Numbered from the stretch's first letter, positions 1-8,087 are shown. The stretch: 50,307 bases of DNA from Desulfamplus magnetovallimortis (GCF_900170035.1 NZ_LT828563.1:6016-56322); one strand, 5' to 3'. The notes: a model not told the origin generated them from the letters alone. Numbers and translations: made by a program.

Positions 1-63
1 AAAAAACTTTCTCAAACAGATGAAAGGCTTGCCCATGTGTTGCGAAGCTTTTCTCTTTTGTAA
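1..63 (+). CDS. possible 3' end of a gene cut by the window edge
   Basis: An open frame runs from the window edge to TAA at 61-63 and would encode 20 residues ending RLAHVLRSFSLL. The composition looks protein-like, but 20 residues is too little to assign a family. The alternative is chance coding. The stretch 64-252 before the next gene holds no other ORF I trust. Confidence 0.3.
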   Translation, partial: KKLSQTDERLAHVLRSFSLL

Positions 64-196
64 TGTGTGAACCCTTCCCGCCTATGCATCTATTCCTCAA
101 ATATGATTCTTGTTACAAACAACGATAAAGAGTTCCAAAGAGTGAGTGGATTGAATCTGGAAAATTGGGTAGGGTGAATAGAACCGCACCCCGTGG

Positions 197-220
197 CCCC
201 TCTCCATAAATGGAGAGGGG
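197..220. repeat. perfect 10-bp hairpin upstream of the AIPR gene
   Basis: CCCCTCTCCA at 197-206 pairs perfectly with TGGAGAGGGG at 211-220 around a TAAA loop. No T run follows, so it is not a clear terminator. It sits about 30 bp before the preferred start codon at 253 and would lie in the leader of that mRNA, or be a repeat end. Confidence 0.6.
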
Positions 221-252
221 GAACTTTGACGGTTGAGTTGGAGACGTTCAAC

Positions 253-1965
253 ATGAACATCAATGCAAGTATCATTGATCAGCAATTGACGGGTATTCTT
301 GAGAAGAATCCGGAATGGGTCGATCATTTTGGAAAAGATGAAAATAGAAAGCGCTCTGCTGCCTTTATTTTGCTATGCATGGCAAAAAGCCTGGATATTT
401 CATTGGAAGAGAGCGTTGAGCTTCTGACCGAAGGGGGGAATGATGCCGGTGTTGATGGGCTGCACATTGGGGAAGTGGAAGATGGAGAGTTTCTTGTAAC
501 CATTTTTCAAGGAAAGTATAAAATTAAAGATTTAAGCGGAGTCGCGAATTTTCCTGAAAATGGCGTGCAAAAAGCGGTCAATACAGTTCAGGTACTGTTT
601 GATCCGTTTCGAAAAGTTACATTGAATGAACGCATTGCGCCAAAGATTGAAGAGATACGCTCATTGATTCGTGACGCATTTATTCCAAAGGTTCGGGTTA
701 TCCTCTGTAATAACGGTGCCGCGTGGAATGATACAGCTCGGCAATGGATTGATGAAATTAAAAAGGATTTTCCGGAGAAGGTCCATTTTTTCCATTTTAA
801 TCATGACTCCATTGTAAATATACTGCAAAAGCCCAAAAAAGTTGACGCGACGTTGCATTTAAACGGCCCAATTATTGTGGAAGATATGAATTACATGCGT
901 GTCCTGGTGGGTCGGATTTCCGTTCACGCCATATCTCGGTTGTTTGAAGAACATGGGGATCGTTTGTTGCAGAGAAACATCAGGCGATACCTTGGCTTGC
1001 ACAGTAATCGGGTTAATATGGCCATCCATGACACCCTTTGTTCGGATAAATCAGATAAATTTTATTTTTACAACAATGGTATTACTGTTGTCTGTGACAA
1101 GTTTGATTACAATGCTTTTCAGAAAGCTGACTATCACGTAAAGACGGTCAATATGCAGGTGATCAATGGGGGACAAACCTGCAAAACCATCCATCAGACC
1201 CTTAAATCACACGGCCCTGATATAGTCGGTGAATCTGCTTATGTCATGATTCGTATCTATCAAATGGCAGATGAGAATAAGGATTTTGTAAATGATATTA
1301 CTTACGCCACAAACAGTCAGAATCCGGTGGATTTAAGGGATCTTCATTCAAACGATGAAGTGCAGAAAAAGTTAGAGATTGATTTTTCCGGCTTAGGGTT
1401 TACATATAAGCGTCAAAAAGATGAGAGTAGTGCCGGAGCCAATGTTATATCAAGTTTAACCGTGGCAGAGGCTGTGCTGGCCGTTTGGCGGGAGAAGCCT
1501 CACCATGCAAAGTTTCGGCGGAAGGAACACTTTGGAAAGCTCTATGAAGAGATCTTCAATACGTTAAGCGCTGCACAGGCGATCATTGCCACACGAATTT
1601 TCAGAAAAGTTGAAAATGAACGAAAGCGTCCTTCCAGTGATAACCCACCTCAATTTTTGCCCTATGGGTCACATTATATTGCCATGATGATTGGGCGTTT
1701 CTTATTACAAGCGCATGGTATCGCTATCATGGAGTTATCCCATCGTAATTTTGCAGAGATGAATACGCTTCTGGATGAGCGCTTTGCCACATACCATGGG
1801 CAAGCTTGTGAAAGCATCTCCCAGGCACTGAAAAAGTGCTATGGAGATCGCGTGATTTCATTGCAACAACTATCCGCTACTTTCAGGCGTGGTGATCTGC
1901 TTGAAATGCTGAAACCTCACCCTGATCCTTTCTTAATACTGTCTGAATCAGGATGCCCAGGATAA
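253..1965 (+). CDS. AIPR-family abortive phage infection protein
   Basis: The product is about 570 residues and resembles AIPR (abortive infection phage resistance) proteins, which are thought to act as nucleases in antiviral defence. The N-terminal part shows a restriction-endonuclease-like pattern: GGNDAGVDG with D64 and D68, then FQGKYK with Q86 and K88, as in PD-(D/E)XK folds. The AIPR-typical segments FYNNGITVV and QVINGGQTCKTIH follow. I chose ATG 253 because GGAG at 240-243 lies 9 nt upstream; a GTG at 193 is in frame but would translate a hairpin. The last residues (SESGCPG) and the TAA at 1963-1965 are encoded by a dispersed palindromic repeat, so the natural C-terminus may have been replaced. 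It stands alone, with no visible partner. Family call is firm; the defence role is inferred from the family. Confidence 0.85.
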   Translation: MNINASIIDQQLTGILEKNPEWVDHFGKDENRKRSAAFILLCMAKSLDISLEESVELLTEGGNDAGVDGLHIGEVEDGEFLVTIFQGKYKIKDLSGVANFPENGVQKAVNTVQVLFDPFRKVTLNERIAPKIEEIRSLIRDAFIPKVRVILCNNGAAWNDTARQWIDEIKKDFPEKVHFFHFNHDSIVNILQKPKKVDATLHLNGPIIVEDMNYMRVLVGRISVHAISRLFEEHGDRLLQRNIRRYLGLHSNRVNMAIHDTLCSDKSDKFYFYNNGITVVCDKFDYNAFQKADYHVKTVNMQVINGGQTCKTIHQTLKSHGPDIVGESAYVMIRIYQMADENKDFVNDITYATNSQNPVDLRDLHSNDEVQKKLEIDFSGLGFTYKRQKDESSAGANVISSLTVAEAVLAVWREKPHHAKFRRKEHFGKLYEEIFNTLSAAQAIIATRIFRKVENERKRPSSDNPPQFLPYGSHYIAMMIGRFLLQAHGIAIMELSHRNFAEMNTLLDERFATYHGQACESISQALKKCYGDRVISLQQLSATFRRGDLLEMLKPHPDPFLILSESGCPG

Positions 1966-2071
1966 CCAGGATTTACAGGATAAAAATCTTGAGCATCCTG
2001 TAAATCCTGGTTATCCTGATTCAGACAAATACAATAAATGCCAAAAAAGCCAGCAAGATGTCGATTTTGAG
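1941..2071 (+). repeat. dispersed palindromic element, copy 1 (left arm degenerate)
   Basis: The core runs from GTCTGAATCAGGA (1941-1953) to its exact inverse TCCTGATTCAGAC (2014-2026). Between them are 9-nt units of the form CAGGATNNN on the left and their complements on the right. The right outer arm ends with TGTCGATTTTGAG at about 2059-2071, as in the other copies. The left outer arm is not recognisable because the AIPR coding sequence is there. The rest of the gap to 2232 has nothing I can assign. Confidence 0.85.
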
Positions 2072-2232
2072 TGATTATTTCGGCTACAGCCATAAAGTGG
2101 GACACTTTCTGGATATCATTCTTTAAAAATCCTTGTATAATTTGGCTTACAAAAAATGTAGAGAAGGAATATGATTCTCGTCAAAATTCCTTCCTCGATT
2201 TTATTAACTCTTAATATTACAGCCCCTATCCC

Positions 2233-3624
2233 ATGTATCTATTCATCCTCTTTATCCTATCTCTTTTTTTAACAATCGCCCTCATCCCTGTTTTTAAACG
2301 TATGGCCTTTCGGGTCAACCTGCTGGATGAGCCTGATCCCAGAAAAGTTCATGTTCTGCCCATGCCGAGAAGCGGCGGTATATCCATGGCACTTGGTACT
2401 CTTGTTCCGGTTCTGCTCTGGGTTAACGTGGATTATAACATACAGCCCATTCTTGTGGGGTGCGGTATTATAGTGCTTTTTGGCCTTGTGGATGATATCA
2501 GGAATCTTAAATATACCCAAAAACTTATGGCTCAGATTGCGGGTGCACTTGTTGTTATTCTATGGGGGGGGGTTCGGATTCACTATTTGGGTAATATTGT
2601 CTCCACTGACTTTGAGATACCTTATTTTTTTTCAGTCGGCTTGACCATGCTTTTTATAGTTGGCGTGACAAATGCCATTAATCTATCGGATGGGCTTGAC
2701 GGTCTTGCCGGCGGAATATCCATGTTAAGCTTCATAGGTATTGCAATTTTGGCATATCGTTGCGGTAATATGGCTTTGACCATGATGTGTGCGGCTGTTA
2801 TAGGAGCCATATTGGGTTTTTTGCGCTACAATACCCATCCTGCCATTATTTTCATGGGTGATGCCGGCAGCCAGATGCTTGGTTTTCTCGGTGCTGTCTT
2901 TACATTGATGCTCACCCAGTGCAGCACTCCGTATAATCAGATTATGCCGCTTTTTCTCATTGGATTTCCAATTCTTGACACCTTGACTGTGATGGTTGAG
3001 AGGATGGCAAAGGGGGGATCGCCTTTCAAGCCGGACAAGAATCATTTTCATCACAAGCTCATGAAGCTTGGGCTTTATCACTCAGAATCTGTTATGACCA
3101 TATATCTGCTACAGGCCATGTTCATTGGCTGTGCCTTTGTCTTCAGGTATTACTCAAACGGGGTCAACCTGGTTATTTTTTCCTTTTTATCAGGTATTAT
3201 TGTACTGAGTTTTGAGGTTCTTCGTCGAAAGGATGTTCATTTTCGTACTTCCCGGAAAGGAGAACCCCGTTCCGAAAGTATCCTTGCCAGAATCAAGGCA
3301 CGGGGTTATGCCATCAGGCTTGTTTTTGCTATTTTCAGGTGGGGTTTGTATCTTGTTGTTATCTTTCAGTCTTTTATCAGCCAGGAGGTTTCGGGTGCTG
3401 TTGGAACTGTAGCCTTTATATTAATTGTGGTTGCTTTTTTGGTAAAGCGGTTAAAGTTTGTGTCAGCAAAGGAGATGACACGCATCACAATTTACGGAAG
3501 TATTCCTCTGATCTGCTATCTTTCCACGTTTACGCCGGTATCATGGATGGCTCCGGAGCTGGAAAATCTTAACAATCTTTTTTTGTGCTGGTGGTTATGT
3601 CAGGAATTGCTACGCTCAATTTGA
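2233..3624 (+). CDS. WecA/MraY-like undecaprenyl-phosphate sugar-1-phosphate transferase
   Basis: This membrane enzyme family transfers a HexNAc-1-phosphate from a UDP-sugar to undecaprenyl phosphate, the priming step of polysaccharide or O-antigen synthesis. Family signatures occur in order: LDEPDPRKVH (residues 31-40) with PRSGG, GLVDDIRN (84-91), NAINLSDGLDGLAGG (about 146-160), FMGDAGSQ (about 210) and the PDKNHFHHK histidine motif (about 270). Many hydrophobic segments are visible. The 463-residue frame ends at TGA 3622-3624, but family-like sequence continues at once in the -1 frame, so this gene is probably interrupted or programmed (next entry). No strong ribosome-binding site precedes ATG 2233. 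It opens the EPS locus. Whether it makes EPS or O-antigen lipid intermediate cannot be told from sequence. Confidence 0.88.
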   Translation: MYLFILFILSLFLTIALIPVFKRMAFRVNLLDEPDPRKVHVLPMPRSGGISMALGTLVPVLLWVNVDYNIQPILVGCGIIVLFGLVDDIRNLKYTQKLMAQIAGALVVILWGGVRIHYLGNIVSTDFEIPYFFSVGLTMLFIVGVTNAINLSDGLDGLAGGISMLSFIGIAILAYRCGNMALTMMCAAVIGAILGFLRYNTHPAIIFMGDAGSQMLGFLGAVFTLMLTQCSTPYNQIMPLFLIGFPILDTLTVMVERMAKGGSPFKPDKNHFHHKLMKLGLYHSESVMTIYLLQAMFIGCAFVFRYYSNGVNLVIFSFLSGIIVLSFEVLRRKDVHFRTSRKGEPRSESILARIKARGYAIRLVFAIFRWGLYLVVIFQSFISQEVSGAVGTVAFILIVVAFLVKRLKFVSAKEMTRITIYGSIPLICYLSTFTPVSWMAPELENLNNLFLCWWLCQELLRSI

Positions 3625-3872
3625 CAAACCGGCAAAAGGGTTTTAAGGTTAATACTCTGGATTTACTTATTTTTATCGTGATGATTCTGTTGCCCAATCT
3701 GCCGGGCGTCAATTTGCAGGATCCAAGGTTCAAGCTTGTGATGGCCAGGGTACTCATTCTGTTTTTCAGCTATGAGGTGCTTCTTGGAGAGCTTAGAAAG
3801 GAAGATCCTTTCCTTGATCTTTCCCTGCTTGGTGCCTTTGGGGTGCTTGCAGTAAAGGGGCTTTGGGGTTGA
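3585..3872 (+). CDS. C-terminal part of the WecA-like protein in the -1 frame
   Basis: This frame overlaps the 3' end of the transferase and encodes NRQKGFKVNTLDLL followed by two hydrophobic segments and GELRKEDPFLDLS. It looks like the C-terminal membrane extension of long WecA-like proteins rather than a separate gene. Zero-frame codons CTT TTT TTG at 3577-3585 contain the heptamer T TTT TTG (3579-3585). A slip back by one base there joins the two frames into a protein of about 546 residues. The break could be a programmed -1 frameshift, a real one-base deletion in a T homopolymer, or a sequencing error. No independent start with a ribosome-binding site is evident. Confidence 0.65.
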   Translation: MLVVMSGIATLNLTNRQKGFKVNTLDLLIFIVMILLPNLPGVNLQDPRFKLVMARVLILFFSYEVLLGELRKEDPFLDLSLLGAFGVLAVKGLWG

Positions 3873-3943
3873 TTTAAGAGAGGTTATCAGGTTTTGAAGT
3901 TGAGTATAAAATATTTCTTTAAACAAGAAGACTCTGGAATTAC

Positions 3944-4228
3944 ATGAGATTAAACTCCACAGAAAAAAAAGCCATTAAAGACAGTATCCTCAAGGTAGAT
4001 CCTTGTGCAAAGATTTACCTGTTCGGTTCCCGTGTAGATGATAATAAAAAGGGTGGAGATATTGATCTTCTGGTTTTTTCATCCCTTAACGCTCTGGAGG
4101 CAAAGCTTTTAATAAAGACCGAGCTTTTTAAGCGCATTGAAGAGCAGAAAGTGGATATTATTGTCAGCGATGATCATGAAGATCCTTTTGTAAAAATGAT
4201 CCTTGAGGATGGGGTGCAACTGATATGA
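3944..4228 (+). CDS. mntA: MntA-like nucleotidyltransferase antitoxin
   Basis: A 94-residue minimal nucleotidyltransferase. The signature LFGSR with G28 and S29 is followed after nine residues by D39-I-D41, matching the GSX9-10DXD motif of MntA antitoxins, and a third acidic position is likely in VDIIV. In characterised HepT-MntA (type VII) systems the antitoxin AMPylates a tyrosine of the toxin. The TGA at 4226-4228 overlaps the ATG of the next gene (ATGA), the usual coupling. The pair sits between the WecA-like gene and the TPR lipoprotein gene and is probably an insertion into the EPS locus. Confidence 0.85.
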   Translation: MRLNSTEKKAIKDSILKVDPCAKIYLFGSRVDDNKKGGDIDLLVFSSLNALEAKLLIKTELFKRIEEQKVDIIVSDDHEDPFVKMILEDGVQLI

Positions 4229-4680
4229 ACCGCTGGATCGGTATTCTTGAAAACGACCTTTTGGAGCTTGCAAAAGCTGCGGATGTGTTGAGATATTCCT
4301 TTGATAAGTGTTCCAGAATTGATATGATGGAAGGGCTTGACAATGAAGAGCTTGAAAGCTTTGAGGCATTGACAAGCCGTTTTGCAAGAGTCAGCGATCT
4401 TCTGATACAGAAAGTTTTCAGAACCATAGACGTGGTTGAGCTTGAGGATGCAGGAACGGTAAGAGACCGAATAAATAGGGCTGCCAAAAAAGAACTTATT
4501 TCGGATGCTGATGCCTTTATTGGTATCCGTATGTTGAGAAATGAAATTGCCCATGAATATAAATCGGAAACAGTGTATGTGATTTTTGAAAAGGTTCTTT
4601 GTATGACACCGACACTTCTTGAAGGAATTGATTCAACCATTGCATACGCCAGAAATCTTAATATAGAGTCATGCATATGA
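4225..4680 (+). CDS. hepT: HepT-like HEPN-domain RNase toxin
   Basis: A 151-residue, mostly helical protein with the motif RNEIAHEY at residues 105-112, which fits the RX4HXY signature of HepT exactly: R105, H110 and Y112. R and H are the RNase residues of HEPN toxins, and the tyrosine is the AMPylation site in studied HepT proteins. The start codon overlaps the antitoxin stop by ATGA. The motif residues are all present, so an active toxin is expected; this is inferred, not shown. Confidence 0.85.
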   Translation: MNRWIGILENDLLELAKAADVLRYSFDKCSRIDMMEGLDNEELESFEALTSRFARVSDLLIQKVFRTIDVVELEDAGTVRDRINRAAKKELISDADAFIGIRMLRNEIAHEYKSETVYVIFEKVLCMTPTLLEGIDSTIAYARNLNIESCI

Positions 4681-4690
4681 CTTCGAGGGT

Positions 4691-4843
4691 TTGGTTCTAA
4701 TTTCGGCCAATGTTAAACTTTGTGAGGCTGTCTGAATCAGGATACCCAGGATTAACAGGATAAGGCAGGATTAAGTAAGTATCCTGAACATCTTTTTTAT
4801 CCTGGTTATCTTGATTCAGACAAATGGCCGAAATTAGAACCAA
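4691..4843. repeat. dispersed palindromic element, copy 2, with different outer arms
   Basis: The core (4730-4821) has the family's GTCTGAATCAG start and inverse end, with one mismatch (TTGATTCAGAC on the right). Its outer arms differ from the other copies: TTGGTTCTAATTTCGGCCA at 4691-4709 is the perfect inverse of 4825-4843. The total palindrome is 153 bp. It fills the gap between hepT and the TPR lipoprotein gene and could fold into a long mRNA stem. Confidence 0.85.
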
Positions 4844-4884
4844 CCCCAACTTCGACTTTAAGTCCGTATTAAAGGAAAACTTTT

Positions 4885-6885
4885 ATGATTAATAGAAATT
4901 CAATAATTTTATTGTTGTGCCTGATATTGTGTGCCGGCTGCGGCTCTCCTGATGAGAAAAAACAGGCATTCCTTCAAAAGGGAAAAAGCCTTATGGAAGA
5001 AGGAGACATGATTCGTGCAAGGCTGGAATTTAAAAACGCCATCCAGATCGACCCTGAATTTGCAGAACCATATCTTTTGCTGGGGAAGGTGGAGCAGCAG
5101 GAGCGAAATTTTGAAAAAGCCTATGGTTTTTTTATGAAAGCTGTGAAGCTTGATCCTGAAAATGTGGATGCCCGTGTAAATCTTGGCCGCCTGCTCATAG
5201 GTGGCAGGGGATTTGATCAGGCCATGGAGCAGGCAGAGGAGATTTTAAAAAGGGAACCCGGCAATGTGGATGGTCTCATGATGAAAGCATCTGTATTGAT
5301 GTCTGGAAAAAACTTTGATGATGCCAAAAAGATCCTGCTGGCTCTCAGGGGAGATGGCCAAACCATGCCTGATATCTTTTTGATGCTTTCGGCCATTGCC
5401 CGTGAAGGTGGTGACATCACCGGAGCCGAGGCATTGATCAGGGAGGGCATTGAAAAAAATCCTGTTTCTGTTCCCCTGCTGCTTACCATGGCCCAGATGG
5501 AGGCAGGGAAAAAAAATGACAGTGAAGTGGAAAAGCTTCTGGAGCGAACCATATCCCTTGAACCGGAAAACGACGGATTCAAGATGAATCTTGCCGGTTT
5601 TTTTCTCACAAGGGGGCAGGATGACAGGGCTGTGGAAGTTATGGAGAGTCTTGTTGCATCTGCACCGGAAAGTGAAGAGAAGCGTGGAATTGCAGCAGCG
5701 TTCTGGCTCAAGAACCAGAAAAAGGAGCAGGCCATCCTGGTGCTGGAGCAGGGCATTGAAAGAGATCCTGCATCTGTTATGCTCAGGCGCCAGCTCGGTC
5801 AGATTTATGCTGCTGAAAAAAGCTATGAAAAGGCAGGGAAGGTTCTCAGGGAAGGGCTTGCCCTCCATGGTGAGCCTGATGATCCTGATAGGGTAAAATT
5901 TCAGATAGCCCTTGCTGAATTGTCTTTTCAGCAGGGAGATCCAGCCGCTGCCAAGCCCATTGTGGAGGATGTGCTCAAAAATGACCCTAAAAACGTGGAT
6001 GCCCATCTGATACAGGGCAATATTCTACTTTCGGAAAAAAATGGTGAGGGGGCAGTGGCAGCATTTCGGGTGGTGGTAAATGATCATCCTGATATTATGG
6101 CAGCCCATGTTGGTCTTGCCCGTGCCCATGCCCTTAACAAAGATTATGCCCTTGCCCTTGACGGCCTTAAAACCGCATTGAAAAAAGAGCCTGGTTCAGA
6201 TGATCTTCTAAAGGCAATGGCGGAAATTCATCTGCTTCAGGAGGATATTGAGGCTGCCCGTTCCATCATGGAGCAGCGTGTGGAAAAAAATCCCGACAAC
6301 AAGGCTGTAAAGGCTGATTTTGATAACTTTATTGTGCTTTTAGTGCGCTACTATGCTGCAAAAGGTATGGGAGAAAAGGCAGAAGCTCTGTGCAGGGATA
6401 TACCGGATAACATTGCAGCGGCAAACACCCTTGGCAACATGTACGAACAGCAGAAGCAGTATGATAAAGCCATGGCTGTCTATGAGGGGATTTTAAACAA
6501 GGTGCCTGACTCTCCTGATGCTGCCAACAACCTGGCATTTCTGCTGGTGGAGAAGACCCCTTCTCCCGAGGCCATACAGCGAGCCTTTGATCTTGCTGAA
6601 AAAGCCTTAAGCCTTAAGCCTGACTCCCCATATATAAAAGATACCCTTGGCTGGATCGAATTTAAAAGAGGTAATATCGAAAGGGCTGCACAATATATTG
6701 AAGATGCATTGCAACAGGTGCCGGAGCATCCTGTGATTGCATATCATCTTGGGGTTCTCTATCATGAGATGGGGCGTAATGCTGAGGCGGCAAAAGTGCT
6801 TCGGAAGGTTGTGGAAAACGAGGCGGACTTTCCGGAAAAGAGTGCGGCACAGGTGCTTTTTAATATGGTCATGGAAAGCAAGTAA
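4885..6885 (+). CDS. TPR-repeat lipoprotein of the EPS locus (PrsT-like)
   Basis: A 666-residue protein with a lipoprotein signal peptide (lipobox ILCAGC, acylated Cys at about residue 19) followed almost wholly by tetratricopeptide repeats; examples are IQIDPEFAEPYLLLGK and AVKLDPENVDARVNLGR. It should be anchored in a membrane facing the periplasm and act as a protein-protein scaffold. TPR lipoproteins of this kind (PrsT) accompany exosortase/PEP-CTERM EPS loci, and alginate and cellulose systems use similar TPR scaffolds. It is shorter than the roughly 900 residues I recall for PrsT, so the subfamily is inferred from context. AAAGGAAAAC lies just before the ATG. Confidence 0.82.
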   Translation: MINRNSIILLLCLILCAGCGSPDEKKQAFLQKGKSLMEEGDMIRARLEFKNAIQIDPEFAEPYLLLGKVEQQERNFEKAYGFFMKAVKLDPENVDARVNLGRLLIGGRGFDQAMEQAEEILKREPGNVDGLMMKASVLMSGKNFDDAKKILLALRGDGQTMPDIFLMLSAIAREGGDITGAEALIREGIEKNPVSVPLLLTMAQMEAGKKNDSEVEKLLERTISLEPENDGFKMNLAGFFLTRGQDDRAVEVMESLVASAPESEEKRGIAAAFWLKNQKKEQAILVLEQGIERDPASVMLRRQLGQIYAAEKSYEKAGKVLREGLALHGEPDDPDRVKFQIALAELSFQQGDPAAAKPIVEDVLKNDPKNVDAHLIQGNILLSEKNGEGAVAAFRVVVNDHPDIMAAHVGLARAHALNKDYALALDGLKTALKKEPGSDDLLKAMAEIHLLQEDIEAARSIMEQRVEKNPDNKAVKADFDNFIVLLVRYYAAKGMGEKAEALCRDIPDNIAAANTLGNMYEQQKQYDKAMAVYEGILNKVPDSPDAANNLAFLLVEKTPSPEAIQRAFDLAEKALSLKPDSPYIKDTLGWIEFKRGNIERAAQYIEDALQQVPEHPVIAYHLGVLYHEMGRNAEAAKVLRKVVENEADFPEKSAAQVLFNMVMESK

Positions 6886-6993
6886 TGAGAGGATGGAGAC
6901 TCTTTTGTGCTGACTAAACGGGCATGGCGGACGTTCAGCCTCCCTCCGATTTCGGGATAAATCCTGAATCGAATTCCCCACATCTCCAAATTG

Positions 6994-7170
6994 ATGGTAT
7001 CCACCATGGCTGGCGTGCTGGATCATGCCGAGACCGTTGTCATTGGTAATAACTCGTCTGAATTCAAGGATATTGTTTCTCAGGTTGGAGATGGGCAGGT
7101 GGTGGTGGATCTGGTACGCGGGGTCAATGGCATGAAAAGCGGTGAGGGGTATGATGGTATTTGTTGGTAA
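6994..7170 (+). pseudogene. 3' relic of a GDP-mannose/UDP-glucose 6-dehydrogenase gene
   Basis: The 58-codon frame reads VLDHAETVVIGN, then GQVVVDLVRGVNGM, then ends YDGICW and stop. This matches the C-terminal NAD-domain tail of AlgD/Ugd nucleotide-sugar dehydrogenases, whose alginate-type members end in GICW. The catalytic cysteine and the NAD-binding N-terminus are absent, so only the last roughly 13 percent of the gene survives. The lost enzyme would have made a uronic-acid precursor for the polymer. The stretch 6886-6993 between this relic and the TPR gene holds only a possible repeat. Confidence 0.7.
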
Positions 7171-7221
7171 TGCGTGTATTCGAAAGATTTGTATTTTGTT
7201 ATGGCATACGGAGGAAGCATA

Positions 7222-7413
7222 ATGAGACGTATAAAATATACATGTTGGAAGGATGGCAACTATTTTCTTGGATATATCAATGATTACCCCGACTATCAGA
7301 CCCAGGGTTTTTCAAAAGAGGAGCTGATTGAAAATTTGAAAGAGCTGCTGACAGACATTGAATCCGATGAGATTCCTTTTATCCGAAAGGTGGAAGTGCT
7401 GGAAGTTGCGTGA
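7222..7413 (+). CDS. hicB: HicB-like antitoxin (module 1)
   Basis: A 63-residue small HicB-type antitoxin: KYTCWKDGNYFLGYINDYPD matches the beta-strand core of the fold that masks HicA, and GFSKEELIENLKELL is the following helix. ATG 7222 is chosen because GGAGG at 7210-7214 precedes it at a good distance; an upstream in-frame start is unlikely. Its TGA overlaps the HicA start at 7413. The antitoxin comes before the toxin, the reverse of the classical hicAB order. Confidence 0.8.
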   Translation: MRRIKYTCWKDGNYFLGYINDYPDYQTQGFSKEELIENLKELLTDIESDEIPFIRKVEVLEVA

Positions 7414-7595
7414 TGAAAAGACGGGAGTTGCTAAAAACACTTGAAAGCATGGGGTGTGTGCTTGTCAGGCATGGCGCTTCCCACGACTGGTACACCAATT
7501 CTGCGACAAAGCAGTCTCAACCGGTACCGCGTCACAGGGAAGTGAATGACAACTTGGCAAAATCCATCATCAAAAAAATGAAGGGTGCATTTTGA
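7413..7595 (+). CDS. hicA: HicA-like mRNA interferase toxin (module 1)
   Basis: A 60-residue HicA/YcfA-type protein with a dsRBD-like fold: KRRELLKTLESMGCVLVRHG, then ASHDWYTN carrying the catalytic-type histidine, then PRHREVNDNLAKSIIKKM. HicA toxins cleave mRNA. The start overlaps the hicB stop by one base. Immediately downstream is a glycosyltransferase relic, indicating insertion into EPS biosynthesis genes. Confidence 0.82.
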   Translation: MKRRELLKTLESMGCVLVRHGASHDWYTNSATKQSQPVPRHREVNDNLAKSIIKKMKGAF

Positions 7596-7741
7596 CCGGC
7601 ATCTCATGGCTGGTCCATGTCATGAATCGACAGGACATTCACTTGACCCTTGTGGGGGGCGGGACGGAACTGGAGCAACTCAAAGCGATTGCCCATCAGA
7701 TGGAACTGGATGGTTATGTGACTTTTGTGCTGATTAAAAAC
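7595..7741 (+). pseudogene. relic of a GT4-type glycosyltransferase
   Basis: The frame after the hicA stop encodes DIHLTLVGGGTELEQLKAIA followed by DGYVTFV, the typical mid-C-terminal segment of group 1 (GT4) glycosyltransferases just before the acceptor of the E-X7-E region. Homology stops at about 7725. The open frame continues to 8065 only as antisense of the next hicB gene. Only about 45 residues remain, so it is non-functional and marks a lost EPS glycosyltransferase. Confidence 0.7.
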
Positions 7742-8087
7742 GGGATATTGAAGGCAAAACCGTTTTTCTTAATATGTTTGCACAGAAACTGTTTAAACTC
7801 TCATTGGCTTGCAGGGCTTTTATGGCAAGTGCTTTATGCAGCTCTTGGTCAACTCTTAACTGAAATTTACCAGAAAATTTTTTGTTTGCAATGGTTGGAG
7901 GTAGCGGAATATTATCCTCTTCATAAAGTTCAATCCATTCATCAAGGATTTTGCAAAGCTGGCTATAGACTTCTGTTTCATCATCACCGTGGCAGCACTT
8001 CCCGATCCATCCTGGTATTGAACCAACATAACATTGATCTTCTTCCGACCACTCAACAATTTTAAGGAAATGATCTTGTTTTTTCAT
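7734..8087 (-). CDS. hicB: HicB-family antitoxin (module 2)
   Basis: A 117-residue long-form HicB antitoxin on the minus strand. The N-terminal part (YVGSIPGWIGKCCHGDDETE) is the partially degraded RNase-H-like HicB domain; the C-terminal part (GKFQLRVDQELHKALAIKAL then NESLNSF) is a ribbon-helix-helix DNA-binding domain, so it can repress its own operon. ATG 8087 overlaps the TGA of hicA. It is oriented against module 1 and abuts the glycosyltransferase relic, which it may have truncated. Confidence 0.87.
   Translation of the reverse strand: MKKQDHFLKIVEWSEEDQCYVGSIPGWIGKCCHGDDETEVYSQLCKILDEWIELYEEDNIPLPPTIANKKFSGKFQLRVDQELHKALAIKALQANESLNSFCANILRKTVLPSISRF

Noticed and set aside
2093-2125. 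GTGGGACACT as an insertion-sequence end matching AGTGTCCCAAA at 37281
   Set aside because: The match is under ten bases and no transposase or second end is present.
6914-6950. A fifth copy of the TTTTACCGTGG repeat
   Set aside because: Only one end (TAAACGGGCATGGCGGAC) resembles the family and the other end is missing, so I did not list it as a feature.
7592-8065. 157-codon plus-strand ORF as one gene
   Set aside because: Its first third is a glycosyltransferase relic and the rest is antisense to a convincing hicB gene.
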